Shown here piece by piece: positions 7,513-16,126 of a stretch of 53,592 bases of DNA. This DNA comes from Bacteroidales bacterium (GTDB lineage: Bacteria; Bacteroidota; Bacteroidia; Bacteroidales; Tenuifilaceae). Below the pieces are notes generated by a model. The model saw nothing but the letters and a program-made list of their open reading frames with translations, searched no databases and was not told the DNA's origin. The first letter of the stretch is position 1, and the number at the start of each line of letters is the position of its first letter. The stretch lies in the NCBI GenBank assembly GCA_016931855.1, contig JAFGDZ010000070.1, forward strand, positions 1-53,592, in the 5' to 3' direction. The position numbers and the translations under genes were made by a program.

Positions 7513-8766
7513 CTACTTTAACGATGCATCAACGTGGTTAACAAGTCGGGTAAGGAAGTTAACGTAGCTTCCAAACTCATTGTCGTACCAGCCAAAAATT
7601 TTAACGTGGGTAACAGGGATGTTAATCTCATTGGTTGCCTGCACACCATGTTTTGCTAGCGATTCAACTGGCAGCTTAATAAAGCCTGTACGGGTGTGGG
7701 TTTCGTGTCCCTCAATAACCACCGCCGCTTTGTATCCCATTAAATCGGACGAAACATTCTGCTTGTCGGAGAACACCACCATTTCGCGTTGTGGCCCTTC
7801 GGCAGCATCCTTGTAAATGTTGTTAATGGTGTTGCGGTTGATTATGGGGTTCCCCTTCTCGTCTATTCCTGAGTAAAAGGTAAGGTTAAGCGTAATAAGC
7901 GATACGGTGTTGGTAGGAATACGCACCGAATCGGCCATGAATCCAATCTCCTGTATTTGAGGAATAATGGCGTCCAGCGCCTTTGCAGCCCCAGTAGTGG
8001 AGAGGATGATATTGTTGAAAACCGAGCGGTTCTTGCGCATATCGGAGGTGCCAGCTTGTGGAACGCCATCAAGAACCGATTGGGTGTTGGTTGCTGCGTG
8101 CACTGTTGACATGGAGGCGGTGAGGATGTTTGATGTGGCCTCGTTGTCGAGCAGCGGCTTAATCATGTGCGATAAGCCTGTTGTGGTGCAGCTTGCCGCC
8201 GAAATAACGTGATGCTTCATGGGGTCGAACTCCATGTGGTTTATGCCGTAAACCATCATGATGCTATCGGCAGGCATCTTTTTAGATGAGTCCTTGATTT
8301 TAAAAGGTGCAGAGGCAATAACCTTTTTTGCGCCACCAGCAAGATGCCCGCGAATGCTGCCTTTGGCAGAATCGGTATCGGTAGTAGGATCAAGGAACTG
8401 GCCAGTGCAGTCAACCACAATTTGAACGTTCTCCTTTGCCCAAGGTATGTTCTTTGGATTGCGCTCTTTGGTAAGGATTTTAACAGGCATACCATCAACT
8501 TCGAAAAGGAAGTTTTCGCGATCAATAATCTTAAATTCCGCTTTTCTGCCTGTGTAACCATAAAGGAAGTTGTCCAAACGGCCATAGGTTGAGTCTGACT
8601 CAAGGGTTGCAATTATGTCCTCGGGCTTTTTACCCACTTCGCGGCCAAGGTTTACCACCACGCCATCAAAGTTGCGGTTAATAAGCTGGTTCCATAGCAT
8701 TAATTTTCCAATTCGTCCCAAGCTGTTTAAGCCAAGGTAATTCTTGCTATTGACCTTAAGATCCAT
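7513..8766 (-). CDS. Glyceraldehyde-3-phosphate dehydrogenase, long divergent type
   Basis: Type I GAPDH, oxidising and phosphorylating glyceraldehyde 3-phosphate to 1,3-bisphosphoglycerate (or the reverse). At 417 residues it is about 80 longer than the classical enzyme. The catalytic Cys193 sits in SAASCTTTG and His223 in STVHAATNTQ, where the usual Tyr after HA is Ala. The dinucleotide motif reads GLNSLGRIGK in place of the usual GINGFGRIGR, so the second glycine is Ser. The C-terminal WYDNEFGSYVN matches WYDNE-YSN. The different NAD(P) motif suggests altered cofactor use or a gluconeogenic role, which is inference. It is divergent from a second, classical gap at 9056 and has its own terminator. 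Confidence 0.88.
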   Translation of the reverse strand: MDLKVNSKNYLGLNSLGRIGKLMLWNQLINRNFDGVVVNLGREVGKKPEDIIATLESDSTYGRLDNFLYGYTGRKAEFKIIDRENFLFEVDGMPVKILTKERNPKNIPWAKENVQIVVDCTGQFLDPTTDTDSAKGSIRGHLAGGAKKVIASAPFKIKDSSKKMPADSIMMVYGINHMEFDPMKHHVISAASCTTTGLSHMIKPLLDNEATSNILTASMSTVHAATNTQSVLDGVPQAGTSDMRKNRSVFNNIILSTTGAAKALDAIIPQIQEIGFMADSVRIPTNTVSLITLNLTFYSGIDEKGNPIINRNTINNIYKDAAEGPQREMVVFSDKQNVSSDLMGYKAAVVIEGHETHTRTGFIKLPVESLAKHGVQATNEINIPVTHVKIFGWYDNEFGSYVNFLTRLVNHVDASLK

Positions 8767-9011
8767 GATTCAAGGGGATTAAGTTAGTGTCAGAAATATG
8801 TGGATATGGTCTTTTAAAAATTTATTCAAATATCAGGCTTATTTAAGTTCTGCACAAATTATTTCTGCTGCTAATAAGCATCGAAATGCTAGCTTGCAAA
8901 CGTTGTAGGGGTCTATTTATTTGTTATATATCAAATTGAACTGCGAGTGCATTAAATTTCAAATCATCTTTTAAAAATGCGTTTAAAAGAACATCGAAGC
9001 GTAGATAGTGC

Positions 9012-9019
9012 TATTTTTG
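9012..9019 (+). promoter_or_regulatory. -7 element for gap
   Basis: TATTTTTG matches TAnnTTTG and lies 36 bp before the ATG at 9056. The -33 region is poor. The 289-bp divergent space also has two copies of CTTTTAAAAAT (about 8811 and 8971) that could be regulator sites; this is only a pattern. Confidence 0.5.
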
Positions 9020-9055
9020 CACATCTAATTTTATAGGATAAAGAAAGGTTTACGG

Positions 9056-10066
9056 ATGAAGAGCATTAGGATTGGCATTAACGGATTTGGACGCATTGGA
9101 AAGGTTTTCTTCAGACTTCTTATTGATCATCCTGAGATTGACTTGGTAGGTATTAATGATACTATGGATGAGCAAACGCTGTTGTACCTTTTGCGCTTTG
9201 ATACCGTTCATGGAAGGTTAAACCACGATCTTAAGCTGGAGAATGGTAAGCTGTACATTGATGGCAAGGGGATTAACGTAGGGCACTTTGCCAATCCTGC
9301 CCAAATTCCATGGAAGGAGTGGGGTGCCGATATTGTGCTGGACTCATCGGGCCGCTTTACCACTAAGGCCGACCTTGCTAAGCACATTGCCGCAGGGGCA
9401 AAAAAGGTTATCCTCTCTAATCCTCCCGATGATAAGTTGGATAACGTTGTAATACTTGGTGTTAATGATAATACGTTAAATGCGCAGCAGCAAATAATAT
9501 CCAATGCCAGCTGCACCGCCAACAGCGTGGCTCCAATTCTTCATCTGCTTAACAAGGAGTTTGGAATTGTAACCGCGTTTTTAAACACCGTGCATCCGTA
9601 CACCAATAACCAGCGTATTATTGATTCGCCACATGCCGATTTTAGGCGTTCGCGCGCATCGGCTGCCAATATCATACCCACATCAACCAGTGCAATAAAG
9701 GCCATTCATACCGTAATGCCAGAGCTGGCCGATAGGTTTCATGGTATTTCAACCCGTGTGCCCATTATTAGCGGGGCGCTATCGGAGCTGGTAATTACCT
9801 TTGAGAAATCCGTATCCGTTGAGTCCATTAACGCAGCGGTTGAGCGGTACGCCAACAGCTCCTTGAAGGGAATTGTTGACTACTGTACCGATCCTGTTGT
9901 GTCCAGCGACATTGTTGGTAGCCCATTCTCCAGCATATTCGATTCGTTGGCTACTAAGGTAATTAACGGCAACACCGCGCAGCTAATTACTTGGTACGAT
10001 AACGAGTCGGGCTACTCCAACCGTTTGGTCGATTTGGTTATTCGGCTCGATGAGCTGGGGTACTAG
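9056..10066 (+). CDS. gap: Glyceraldehyde-3-phosphate dehydrogenase, classical type
   Basis: Glycolytic/gluconeogenic NAD-dependent GAPDH of 336 residues. The N-terminal GINGFGRIG dinucleotide motif is intact. Catalytic Cys153 lies in SNASCTANS (the usual SCTTN becomes SCTAN) and His180 in NTVHPYTNNQ. The SAPSK phosphate-site stretch is replaced by SNPPDD, and the end WYDNESGYSNR is canonical. It differs strongly from the 417-residue GAPDH transcribed divergently from the neighbouring promoter region, so the two are old paralogues, not a recent duplication. An acidic or altered phosphate site may mean a related substrate such as erythrose 4-phosphate, relevant because pdxB is nearby, but GAPDH is the simplest reading. 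Confidence 0.88.
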   Translation: MKSIRIGINGFGRIGKVFFRLLIDHPEIDLVGINDTMDEQTLLYLLRFDTVHGRLNHDLKLENGKLYIDGKGINVGHFANPAQIPWKEWGADIVLDSSGRFTTKADLAKHIAAGAKKVILSNPPDDKLDNVVILGVNDNTLNAQQQIISNASCTANSVAPILHLLNKEFGIVTAFLNTVHPYTNNQRIIDSPHADFRRSRASAANIIPTSTSAIKAIHTVMPELADRFHGISTRVPIISGALSELVITFEKSVSVESINAAVERYANSSLKGIVDYCTDPVVSSDIVGSPFSSIFDSLATKVINGNTAQLITWYDNESGYSNRLVDLVIRLDELGY

Positions 10067-10069
10067 ACG

Positions 10070-10275
10070 TTGGGGGCTAGTGTTTGGTGTCTTGTGTTTA
10101 GTGTTTTGTGTTTGGTGTTTTGTCGTTTCACGTCTCACTTTTCACGTGCCCTTATGTTAACGGATAAAGAGATTAGATGTTAGTGTCTGGTGTCTAGTGT
10201 TTGGTGTTTAGTGTCTTGTCGTTTCACGTCTCACTTTTCACGTTTCACTTTTCACGTTTCACGTCTCACGTTTCA
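10070..10275 (+). repeat. Intergenic GTGTTTGGTG / TTTCACGTCTCAC repeat tract
   Basis: Directly after the gap stop codon, short units such as GTGTTTGGTGT and GTGTTTAGTGT recur, followed by a tract of TTTCACGTCTCACTTTTCAC type units; the pair then repeats once more. Related tracts follow the genes ending at 13578 and (minus strand) 40100, always in the sense direction of the upstream gene. The two halves can pair imperfectly in RNA (GUG/CAC blocks). Confidence 0.75.
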
Positions 10276-10279
10276 TTAC

Positions 10280-10287
10280 TATCTTTG
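10280..10287 (+). promoter_or_regulatory. -7 element for the ABC-F gene
   Basis: TATCTTTG matches TAnnTTTG exactly, 16 bp ahead of the ATG at 10304, immediately after the repeat tract. Confidence 0.6.
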
Positions 10288-10303
10288 CACAAAATAGCAA
10301 TCA

Positions 10304-12172
10304 ATGGTTCCATATCTACAGGTTGAAAACCTTACAAAGTCTTTTGGCGATTTAGTCCTTTTTGAGGATTTAAGCTTTACTGTTGGTAAAGAGCAGCGCG
10401 TTGGCCTTATTGCCCGTAACGGAACGGGGAAAACAACGCTTATGCGTATTATCTCAGGGCAAGATTCTCCCGACTCGGGCAACATTATCTTTACCAAGGA
10501 TCTTAGGTATGGATTTTTAGAACAGGAACCACAGCTAGATGTTAACGCAACCGTGCTGCAGAACGTGTTTGCATCAAACCCTAAAATTGCCGAGGCTATT
10601 GCCAAATACGAAGCAGCGCTAACGGCAAGTGCCGATAGTGAGCTACAAAAAGCGGTGGAGGATATGGATAGGCTCGAGGCGTGGGACTACGAGGTTAAGG
10701 CTCAACAGGTGCTTAGCAAGCTGGGTATAACCGATTTTACGACAAGGGTATCCACCCTATCGGGCGGACAGCGTAAGCGCATTGCGTTGGCATCGGTGCT
10801 AATTAATGAGCCCGACATTCTGGTTCTCGATGAGCCAACTAACCACCTTGACCTGGAGATGGTGGAGTGGCTGGAGGAGTACCTAACCAAAGGGAAGTTC
10901 ACTATTCTGATGGTTACCCACGATAGGTTTTTCCTTGATAGGGTTTGTACCGATATTATTGAGATAGACCAAAAGCAGCTCTACTGGTACAGGGGCAACT
11001 ACGCTTACTTTACCGAGAAGCGCCAGGATAGGCTCGATGCCAAGCAGTCGGAGGTGAACCGCGCCATTAACCTCTTGCGCACCGAAACCGAGTGGATGCG
11101 CCGCACGCCACAGGCTCGCACCACTAAATCCAAGTACCGTATTGAGACCTTTTACGAGCTACGCGAAAAGGCGCAGCAGCGCGTAGATAAGCGCAGCGTG
11201 GGCATTCACGTTGGTGCAGCCCGTTTAGGGAAAAAAGTACTGGAGGTTAAGCACCTTAAAAAGGCTTTTGCCGATAAGAGGATACTAAACGACTTTACCT
11301 ACACCTTTAACCGTTTTGAGCGACTGGGTATTATTGGGCCTAACGGAACGGGTAAATCCACGTTTCTGAACCTAATAACGGGCAAAATACAGCCCGACTC
11401 AGGAGTTATTGAGGTTGGCGAAACCATTGTTTACGGCTATTACCGCCAGGAGGGTATGCAGATACGTGAGGACATGAAAGTTATTGACGTTGCCCGCGAG
11501 GTGGCCGAAGTGGTTACGCTGGGTAATGGTAGCACCATAACCGCATCGCAGTTTCTAAACCAGTTCCTTTTCCCTCCCGAAACTCAGCAATCGTACGTTT
11601 ACAAGCTCTCGGGTGGCGAAAAGCGCAGGCTTTACCTGCTAACCATACTAATGCGTAGCCCAAACTTCCTAATTCTGGACGAGCCAACCAACGACCTCGA
11701 TATCCTAACCCTTAACGTTCTGGAGGATTACCTCCAAAGCTTTGATGGCGTTGTACTTGTAGTATCGCACGACAGGTTCTTTATGGATAAGGTTGTTGAC
11801 GGGTTGCTTGTTTTTGAGGGCGATGGCGAGATTAGCGGTTTCCCAGGTTCCTACACCGAGTACCGCGAGTGGGCAAAGGAGCAGGAGCGGGAAGAGGCGA
11901 AGCAAATTGAGGCAGCCGCACCAAAAACCGAAAAAAAGAAGCCAGAGCGCGTTAAGGAGCGCAAGCTATCCTTTAACGAGCGTCGGGAACTCGATACGCT
12001 AACTGCCGAGATTGATGCCCTTGAAACGGAGAAAGCACAACTTGAGGAGCAGCTGGGATCTGGTAATCTTAGCGTAACCGATATTACCGCTAAGTCGCAG
12101 CGCATAGCCCAAATTATGCCGCTGCTTGAGGCCAAAGGCGAACGATGGTTTGAGCTTAGCGAGCTAGAGTAA
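10304..12172 (+). CDS. ABC-F family ATPase (Uup-like)
   Basis: A soluble 622-residue protein with two ABC ATPase domains and no membrane segments, as in the ABC-F family that acts on ribosomes. The first Walker A is ARNGTGKTT at 37-45 (first Gly replaced by Ala) with signature LSGGQRKR; the second is GPNGTGKST with LSGGEKRR. Both Walker B stretches (VLDEPTNHLD, ILDEPTNDLD) are intact. The basic linker between the domains contains WMRRTPQARTTKSKYR. The C-terminal region (about 540-622) is a charged coiled coil, like the DNA- and ribosome-interacting tail of Uup. Role is inferred: translation quality control or ribosome rescue rather than export. It has its own promoter. Confidence 0.9.
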   Translation: MVPYLQVENLTKSFGDLVLFEDLSFTVGKEQRVGLIARNGTGKTTLMRIISGQDSPDSGNIIFTKDLRYGFLEQEPQLDVNATVLQNVFASNPKIAEAIAKYEAALTASADSELQKAVEDMDRLEAWDYEVKAQQVLSKLGITDFTTRVSTLSGGQRKRIALASVLINEPDILVLDEPTNHLDLEMVEWLEEYLTKGKFTILMVTHDRFFLDRVCTDIIEIDQKQLYWYRGNYAYFTEKRQDRLDAKQSEVNRAINLLRTETEWMRRTPQARTTKSKYRIETFYELREKAQQRVDKRSVGIHVGAARLGKKVLEVKHLKKAFADKRILNDFTYTFNRFERLGIIGPNGTGKSTFLNLITGKIQPDSGVIEVGETIVYGYYRQEGMQIREDMKVIDVAREVAEVVTLGNGSTITASQFLNQFLFPPETQQSYVYKLSGGEKRRLYLLTILMRSPNFLILDEPTNDLDILTLNVLEDYLQSFDGVVLVVSHDRFFMDKVVDGLLVFEGDGEISGFPGSYTEYREWAKEQEREEAKQIEAAAPKTEKKKPERVKERKLSFNERRELDTLTAEIDALETEKAQLEEQLGSGNLSVTDITAKSQRIAQIMPLLEAKGERWFELSELE

Positions 12173-12432
12173 ACTAGTTGGAATGTTCGATATTGAATAT
12201 TACCAATGCTCGTTAGCATACAAATATCTTTTGTGCATATTTTCCCCAAATAGTTAACCCTAACGGAAATATTTCGTAAATTTCGATACACCAAGCAAAA
12301 ACGCTTTTGCTTTTGCTATAGATGAGCACCCAAGTTGGCTCTAAGTAATTGTTCATTTACTTACTTGTTGATGCTTAACTTTTTAGTTGATTTAGGGCAT
12401 TAACCGTTTTATGACCATATAACTACAAGCTG

Positions 12433-13578
12433 ATGAAAAAGTTTTTAGTAACTCTGGGGTATATTGTGGGGGCGGTGGTACTGCTGTATTTAATACTTGC
12501 TTCCATACGGCTTTTTGAGCCTAGAAAGCAGCTAAATATTTATGTGCTCGACAAAACCGTTACCGATTTTAGCCGGCAAGAGCACCGCTCTTTTAATTGG
12601 ATACTCAATAGGTATCGCTATGTAAACCCCGATGGGAAGCCCTACTCCTATAAAAAGGATTACTACGGCTTTTTCCCCGTTAACCTAGAACAGGAAGTTT
12701 TTGATTTTAGAAGCTTGCGCATTAATGAGGTTGATGCGTTTGCTGCATCGTACGATATTGCCTACTACACCGATTGCTATGGAGTTTACTCTTTTGAGTG
12801 GTATAAAGGGAAAACTAAGCCCATTCGCTCGCAAAAGGTTTACGGCGGATTAAACCAGAACGATTACCTGCTGCTAAAGGGAATGCTAGATAAAGGGAAA
12901 CTGGTTATTGCAGAGTATAATATGTTTAGCACACCAACAAACTCGTTGGTACGTAACAAAACCGAGGAGCTGTTTGGCATTAGCTGGTTGGGGTGGAGCG
13001 GTAAGTACTTTAGCTCCTTTAGTCCTACCAATGAGCAGGGCCCACCAGAGTGGATGCCTAACTTGTACGAATCGCAGCACCTTGGTGCCTGGCCTACCGA
13101 TAAGTCGGGTGTTGTGCTCATTAGTAACGATGGGTTAATTGAGGTGCTTATTGATGGCGTACACTTGAACGCCCCCTTCCCAACACTAGTTGCCACAAAC
13201 GATGCCACACAAAAATATGGCATCGCCAGTAACGTTAGCTATACCAACTGGTTTGAATTTATAGGAGCCAACAGCAATGAGGTTGCTGCTTCCTTTAACT
13301 TAGATATAACCGATGAGGGTAAGCGCATTTTAGCTAAGTTGAATCTTGATGCAACCTTTCCTGCGGTAATTAAGGGCGCAGAGCTAAACTACTACTATTT
13401 TGCAGGCGACTTTGCCCAAAACCCCGTATGTATGCCTGCTTCTCGAATTGCGGGAGGACTTGCTGTTAATAGGCTTTTTACAGGGTTTGGTACAAGCTAC
13501 GAGTCAATGTTCTTCTACAACTTCTACGCACCACTAATGAGCACCATCCTAAACGATTCCTATAGCAACAAGGAATAG
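12433..13578 (+). CDS. Membrane-anchored hypothetical protein, 381 aa
   Basis: I do not recognise a named family. The protein has one N-terminal hydrophobic segment (about residues 4-26) after a short basic start (MKKF), so most of it is probably outside the inner membrane. The body is aromatic-rich (many Tyr, Phe, Trp), with motifs such as FNWILNRYRYVNPDGK and ASYDIAYYTDCYGVYSFEW, and no obvious catalytic signature. Conserved spacing with a membrane anchor plus globular ectodomain suggests an envelope protein. It stands alone between the ABC-F gene and a repeat tract, with no strong promoter (a one-mismatch TAACTTTT near 12374). A convergent competing frame is absent, and codon use matches the neighbours. 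Confidence 0.7.
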   Translation: MKKFLVTLGYIVGAVVLLYLILASIRLFEPRKQLNIYVLDKTVTDFSRQEHRSFNWILNRYRYVNPDGKPYSYKKDYYGFFPVNLEQEVFDFRSLRINEVDAFAASYDIAYYTDCYGVYSFEWYKGKTKPIRSQKVYGGLNQNDYLLLKGMLDKGKLVIAEYNMFSTPTNSLVRNKTEELFGISWLGWSGKYFSSFSPTNEQGPPEWMPNLYESQHLGAWPTDKSGVVLISNDGLIEVLIDGVHLNAPFPTLVATNDATQKYGIASNVSYTNWFEFIGANSNEVAASFNLDITDEGKRILAKLNLDATFPAVIKGAELNYYYFAGDFAQNPVCMPASRIAGGLAVNRLFTGFGTSYESMFFYNFYAPLMSTILNDSYSNKE

Positions 13579-13579
13579 G

Positions 13580-13690
13580 GTTTAGTATTTGGTGTATAGT
13601 GTTTAGCATTTAGTGTATAGTCATTTTATCTTTAACGTTTAACATTTAACTGGTTAGTGTTTGGTCATTTTACTATTCACTTTTAACGTT
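13580..13690 (+). repeat. Intergenic TTTAGTGTATAG / TTAACGTTTAAC repeat tract
   Basis: After the stop at 13578, degenerate units of TTTAGTATTTGGTGTATAGTG type recur, then units ending in AACGTTTAAC and TTTGGTCATTTTAC. It is related to the tract at 10070-10275 and again lies sense and downstream of a gene. A matching TTTCACCTTTCACTTTTCAC tract follows at about 13768-13800 after the hairpin. Confidence 0.65.
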
Positions 13691-13694
13691 TAAT

Positions 13695-13753
13695 CTCGCC
13701 TAGGGGCAGCTTGCCTTCTCGTCATAGCCGAGACAAGCTGACCTCAAGGCGAG
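13695..13753. repeat. Long imperfect hairpin element
   Basis: The left arm 13695-13713 (CTCGCCTAGGGGCAGCTTG) pairs with the right arm 13734-13753 apart from a small bulge and one mismatch. The loop contains a second short stem, TCTCG with CGAGA. It is more G+C rich than its surroundings and lies inside the repeat tract, 55 bp ahead of the aminotransferase ATG. It could be a small palindromic mobile element, a structured RNA or a leader hairpin. Confidence 0.6.
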
Positions 13754-13807
13754 GAGACAAGCGGATTCACCTTTCACTTTTCACCTTTCACCTTTCACTT
13801 TTAAAAG

Positions 13808-14662
13808 ATGATCAACCCCTTAGATTCCACCCAGTATTTTTACATTCATAATGGTAATGTAGCTCCAATTTCGCAGTTTGTAACTTCACTTTTATCAGGC
13901 GAAAAAGTCCTTTACGAGGTTATTCGGGTTGTTGACTCGTGCCCTGTGTTTTGGCGTTACCACATGGAGCGGTTTGCACGTTCTGCCGAACTTAGCGGAT
14001 TACCTTTCCCCAGTGCCAATGTGCTTACAGCTCAGGTAAAGGCGCTTTTGGCGCAAAATCCTGTATCGGAAAAAAATATTAGGCTGGCACTGGTTTATGG
14101 TAGCGATAAGAAACTACCAACATTCCTTGCCTACTTTATAAAGAGCAGTTACCCAGCAAAAGAGTTTTATGAGCAGGGTGTACGGGTTGAACTATTATGG
14201 GCGGAGCGTCCTAATCCGTTGGTAAAAGCAGAGAACCACACACTGCGTGAGGCAGCCGATGCAATTATTGCTAACGGTGCATACGAAGCGTTACTGGTAA
14301 ATGGCCAAAACGAGATTACCGAGGGTAGCCGTTCCAATTTTTTCGCGGTTAAGGATGGTTACCTGTTTACATCGCCATTGGGTGCAGTACTTGAGGGAAT
14401 TACCCGCAAAATTGTTTTGCAGATATGCCAGGAGAATAGTATTAAGGTTGTTGAGCGCTCTGTTGCAGTAGATGACCTTGATAGTTACACATCGGTTTTT
14501 TTAACGGGAACATCGCCCAAAATACTACCTATTGCTCAAATCGGCACAAAAAGATATGAGCCACAAAGAGATATTGTGACTCATATTCAGCATCTGTTCT
14601 ATGCAAAGGAGAGGGAATCTATCTTGGAATGGTTCGCTGCATTAAATAGTACTCCTGCTTAA
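13808..14662 (+). CDS. Class IV aminotransferase (IlvE/PabC/DAAT fold)
   Basis: PLP-dependent fold type IV enzyme of 284 residues. Lys140 (in NPLVKAENHTLREA) is the likely Schiff-base lysine, and E172 in NEITEGSRSNFFAV is the conserved Glu that contacts the PLP nitrogen. The RYHMERFARSA segment and the VFLTGTSPKILPI stretch are also typical. The substrate cannot be decided: branched-chain aminotransferase, 4-amino-4-deoxychorismate lyase and D-amino acid aminotransferase share the fold. The short length and absent branched-chain signature favour a PabC or generic type. The last 44 bp overlap convergently with the TPR gene. Confidence 0.85.
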   Translation: MINPLDSTQYFYIHNGNVAPISQFVTSLLSGEKVLYEVIRVVDSCPVFWRYHMERFARSAELSGLPFPSANVLTAQVKALLAQNPVSEKNIRLALVYGSDKKLPTFLAYFIKSSYPAKEFYEQGVRVELLWAERPNPLVKAENHTLREAADAIIANGAYEALLVNGQNEITEGSRSNFFAVKDGYLFTSPLGAVLEGITRKIVLQICQENSIKVVERSVAVDDLDSYTSVFLTGTSPKILPIAQIGTKRYEPQRDIVTHIQHLFYAKERESILEWFAALNSTPA

Positions 14663-16064
14663 GCGAGTCGCTAGCGGGTTTGCCATTGTACATAAGAGTA
14701 AACTTCCCATCAATTTGTTTATAAGAGAAATTTTTGGGATCAACCATTGCGCTGTCTGCAATAAGGTTGTCTTGGAAAAAAAGCTTTTCCCTAATTTTTT
14801 TCACCCTGAACTGGGCATATTCAATTGTAGGCTTATTGGCTAGCTTTGTACTATCGCTAGTTATAGTATCCTCGTAAAGGGTTATGTAGTTTTGGTAGCT
14901 TCTAAGTGCATTTTTGGGTTCATCTATGAGCTCCTGGCAGTATGCAACGTTGTAAAGCAGGTAGAATCGGCTTGGCGTTATATTTATTGCTTTTAGGTAT
15001 TTCTCTATAGCAAGTTTTGGCTCTTTATTCTCTTTATATAGATATCCCATCTCCTCGTACATCATGGCCAGCTCGTTCTTGTCGGGATTCATAAGCAGCG
15101 TGTTATTCTGTAGGAGTTTAATGGCCATTGGCCTGTCGCCAATTTTTCTCAATGCTTTTGCCAGAACAAAGTTTAGCGGAATATCTGTTGTATCAATTTT
15201 ATAGGCGGCCTCCATTAGTCCAGCACTTTTGTAGAATAGGCCGTTGTGATACTCCGTTATACCATAGTGCTTTAGCGTAAAGCGCGTAGAATCGCCCAGC
15301 TCAAATGCCTTGCTAAACCACTTTGAAGCTGATGCGTATTGCTCTTTCCTAAACTCGGTGTAGGCTTTGGTTCGGAGTAAAGGAACATAGGTAGTGTCAA
15401 ATGTTAATGCCGTGTCTATAATCGATTCCCATAGGTCAAAAGGTGCACCTGATATGTTTCCAATTTGTCCAATCTTAACGGCAATGGGTAAGTTGCTTGG
15501 ATTGTTGTAGTGCGACATAAAGTAGCAAGCCCATGCGCTATTGGCATCGTTATCCTTATAGTAGCAGTCGCCAATTTGCTCCCATATAAAGTAGTTGGTA
15601 GAGTCGGCCTTAAGTAAATCCTCCCAAATGGCTCTGCTTTTCTTAAACTGATTCTCTCGTTTAAGCAAACGTGCCAGTTCAATTTTTGCATACCGGTTAG
15701 TGCTATCGAGCGCAATAGCCTCATTATATGTTTTTATTGATTGGGTTATTCTTCCAAACGATAGTAGTGCTCCTGCTAGTTCCTGTTTCGCTATGCTACT
15801 TGTTGTATCAATTTTACAAGCTTTGCTAAACGCTATTGCAGCACTATCGTACTGGGTTAAGGCATTGTACGCATAACCAAGCAGCAGCTGGTTTTGGGCG
15901 TTTGTTGTATCGTTTGCAGCTCTTTTTTTAAGCAGGGGTATGGTATTACTGCCATTCCCCTGAAGCATTAAAAGCTCTAGTGAATTGTTTGTGCTATCCT
16001 GTTGTGCAAGTGCCCAATTGGCAATAAGGGCTAGTAGTATTGTTGCTGTAACCTTAATTTTCAT
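14619..16064 (-). CDS. Secreted TPR-repeat protein
   Basis: A 481-residue protein with a cleavable signal peptide (MKIKVTATILLALIANWALA) and at least eight tetratricopeptide repeats through most of its length, for example residues about 52-160 and 290-400 with the A-x-F-x-K-A and Y-x-E-A spacings. It is exported to the periplasm and is probably a scaffold for protein contacts. It lies 62 bp downstream of the M56/TonB protein on the same strand, with a hairpin between, so it may be the third gene of the BlaI-controlled unit. I found no own promoter match. The 3' end overlaps the convergent aminotransferase gene by 44 bp. No enzyme domain is visible. Confidence 0.85.
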   Translation of the reverse strand: MKIKVTATILLALIANWALAQQDSTNNSLELLMLQGNGSNTIPLLKKRAANDTTNAQNQLLLGYAYNALTQYDSAAIAFSKACKIDTTSSIAKQELAGALLSFGRITQSIKTYNEAIALDSTNRYAKIELARLLKRENQFKKSRAIWEDLLKADSTNYFIWEQIGDCYYKDNDANSAWACYFMSHYNNPSNLPIAVKIGQIGNISGAPFDLWESIIDTALTFDTTYVPLLRTKAYTEFRKEQYASASKWFSKAFELGDSTRFTLKHYGITEYHNGLFYKSAGLMEAAYKIDTTDIPLNFVLAKALRKIGDRPMAIKLLQNNTLLMNPDKNELAMMYEEMGYLYKENKEPKLAIEKYLKAINITPSRFYLLYNVAYCQELIDEPKNALRSYQNYITLYEDTITSDSTKLANKPTIEYAQFRVKKIREKLFFQDNLIADSAMVDPKNFSYKQIDGKFTLMYNGKPASDSLKQEYYLMQRTIPR

Positions 16065-16087
16065 AGTACTATCTAATTTTATAAGAA

Positions 16088-16119
16088 CCCAAGGGAACTC
16101 CTTTCAAAGTTCCCTTGGG
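16088..16119 (-). terminator. Hairpin between M56 gene and TPR gene
   Basis: CCCAAGGGAACT and AGTTCCCTTGGG form a 12-bp perfect stem around an 8-base loop. The minus-strand continuation has only a weak T stretch, so it may be a partial terminator or a processing site inside the operon rather than a full stop. Confidence 0.65.
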
Positions 16120-16126
16120 AGCTAAT

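Noticed and set aside
11851-12294. 147-codon minus-strand frame
   Set aside because: Antisense shadow of the ABC-F coiled-coil tail.
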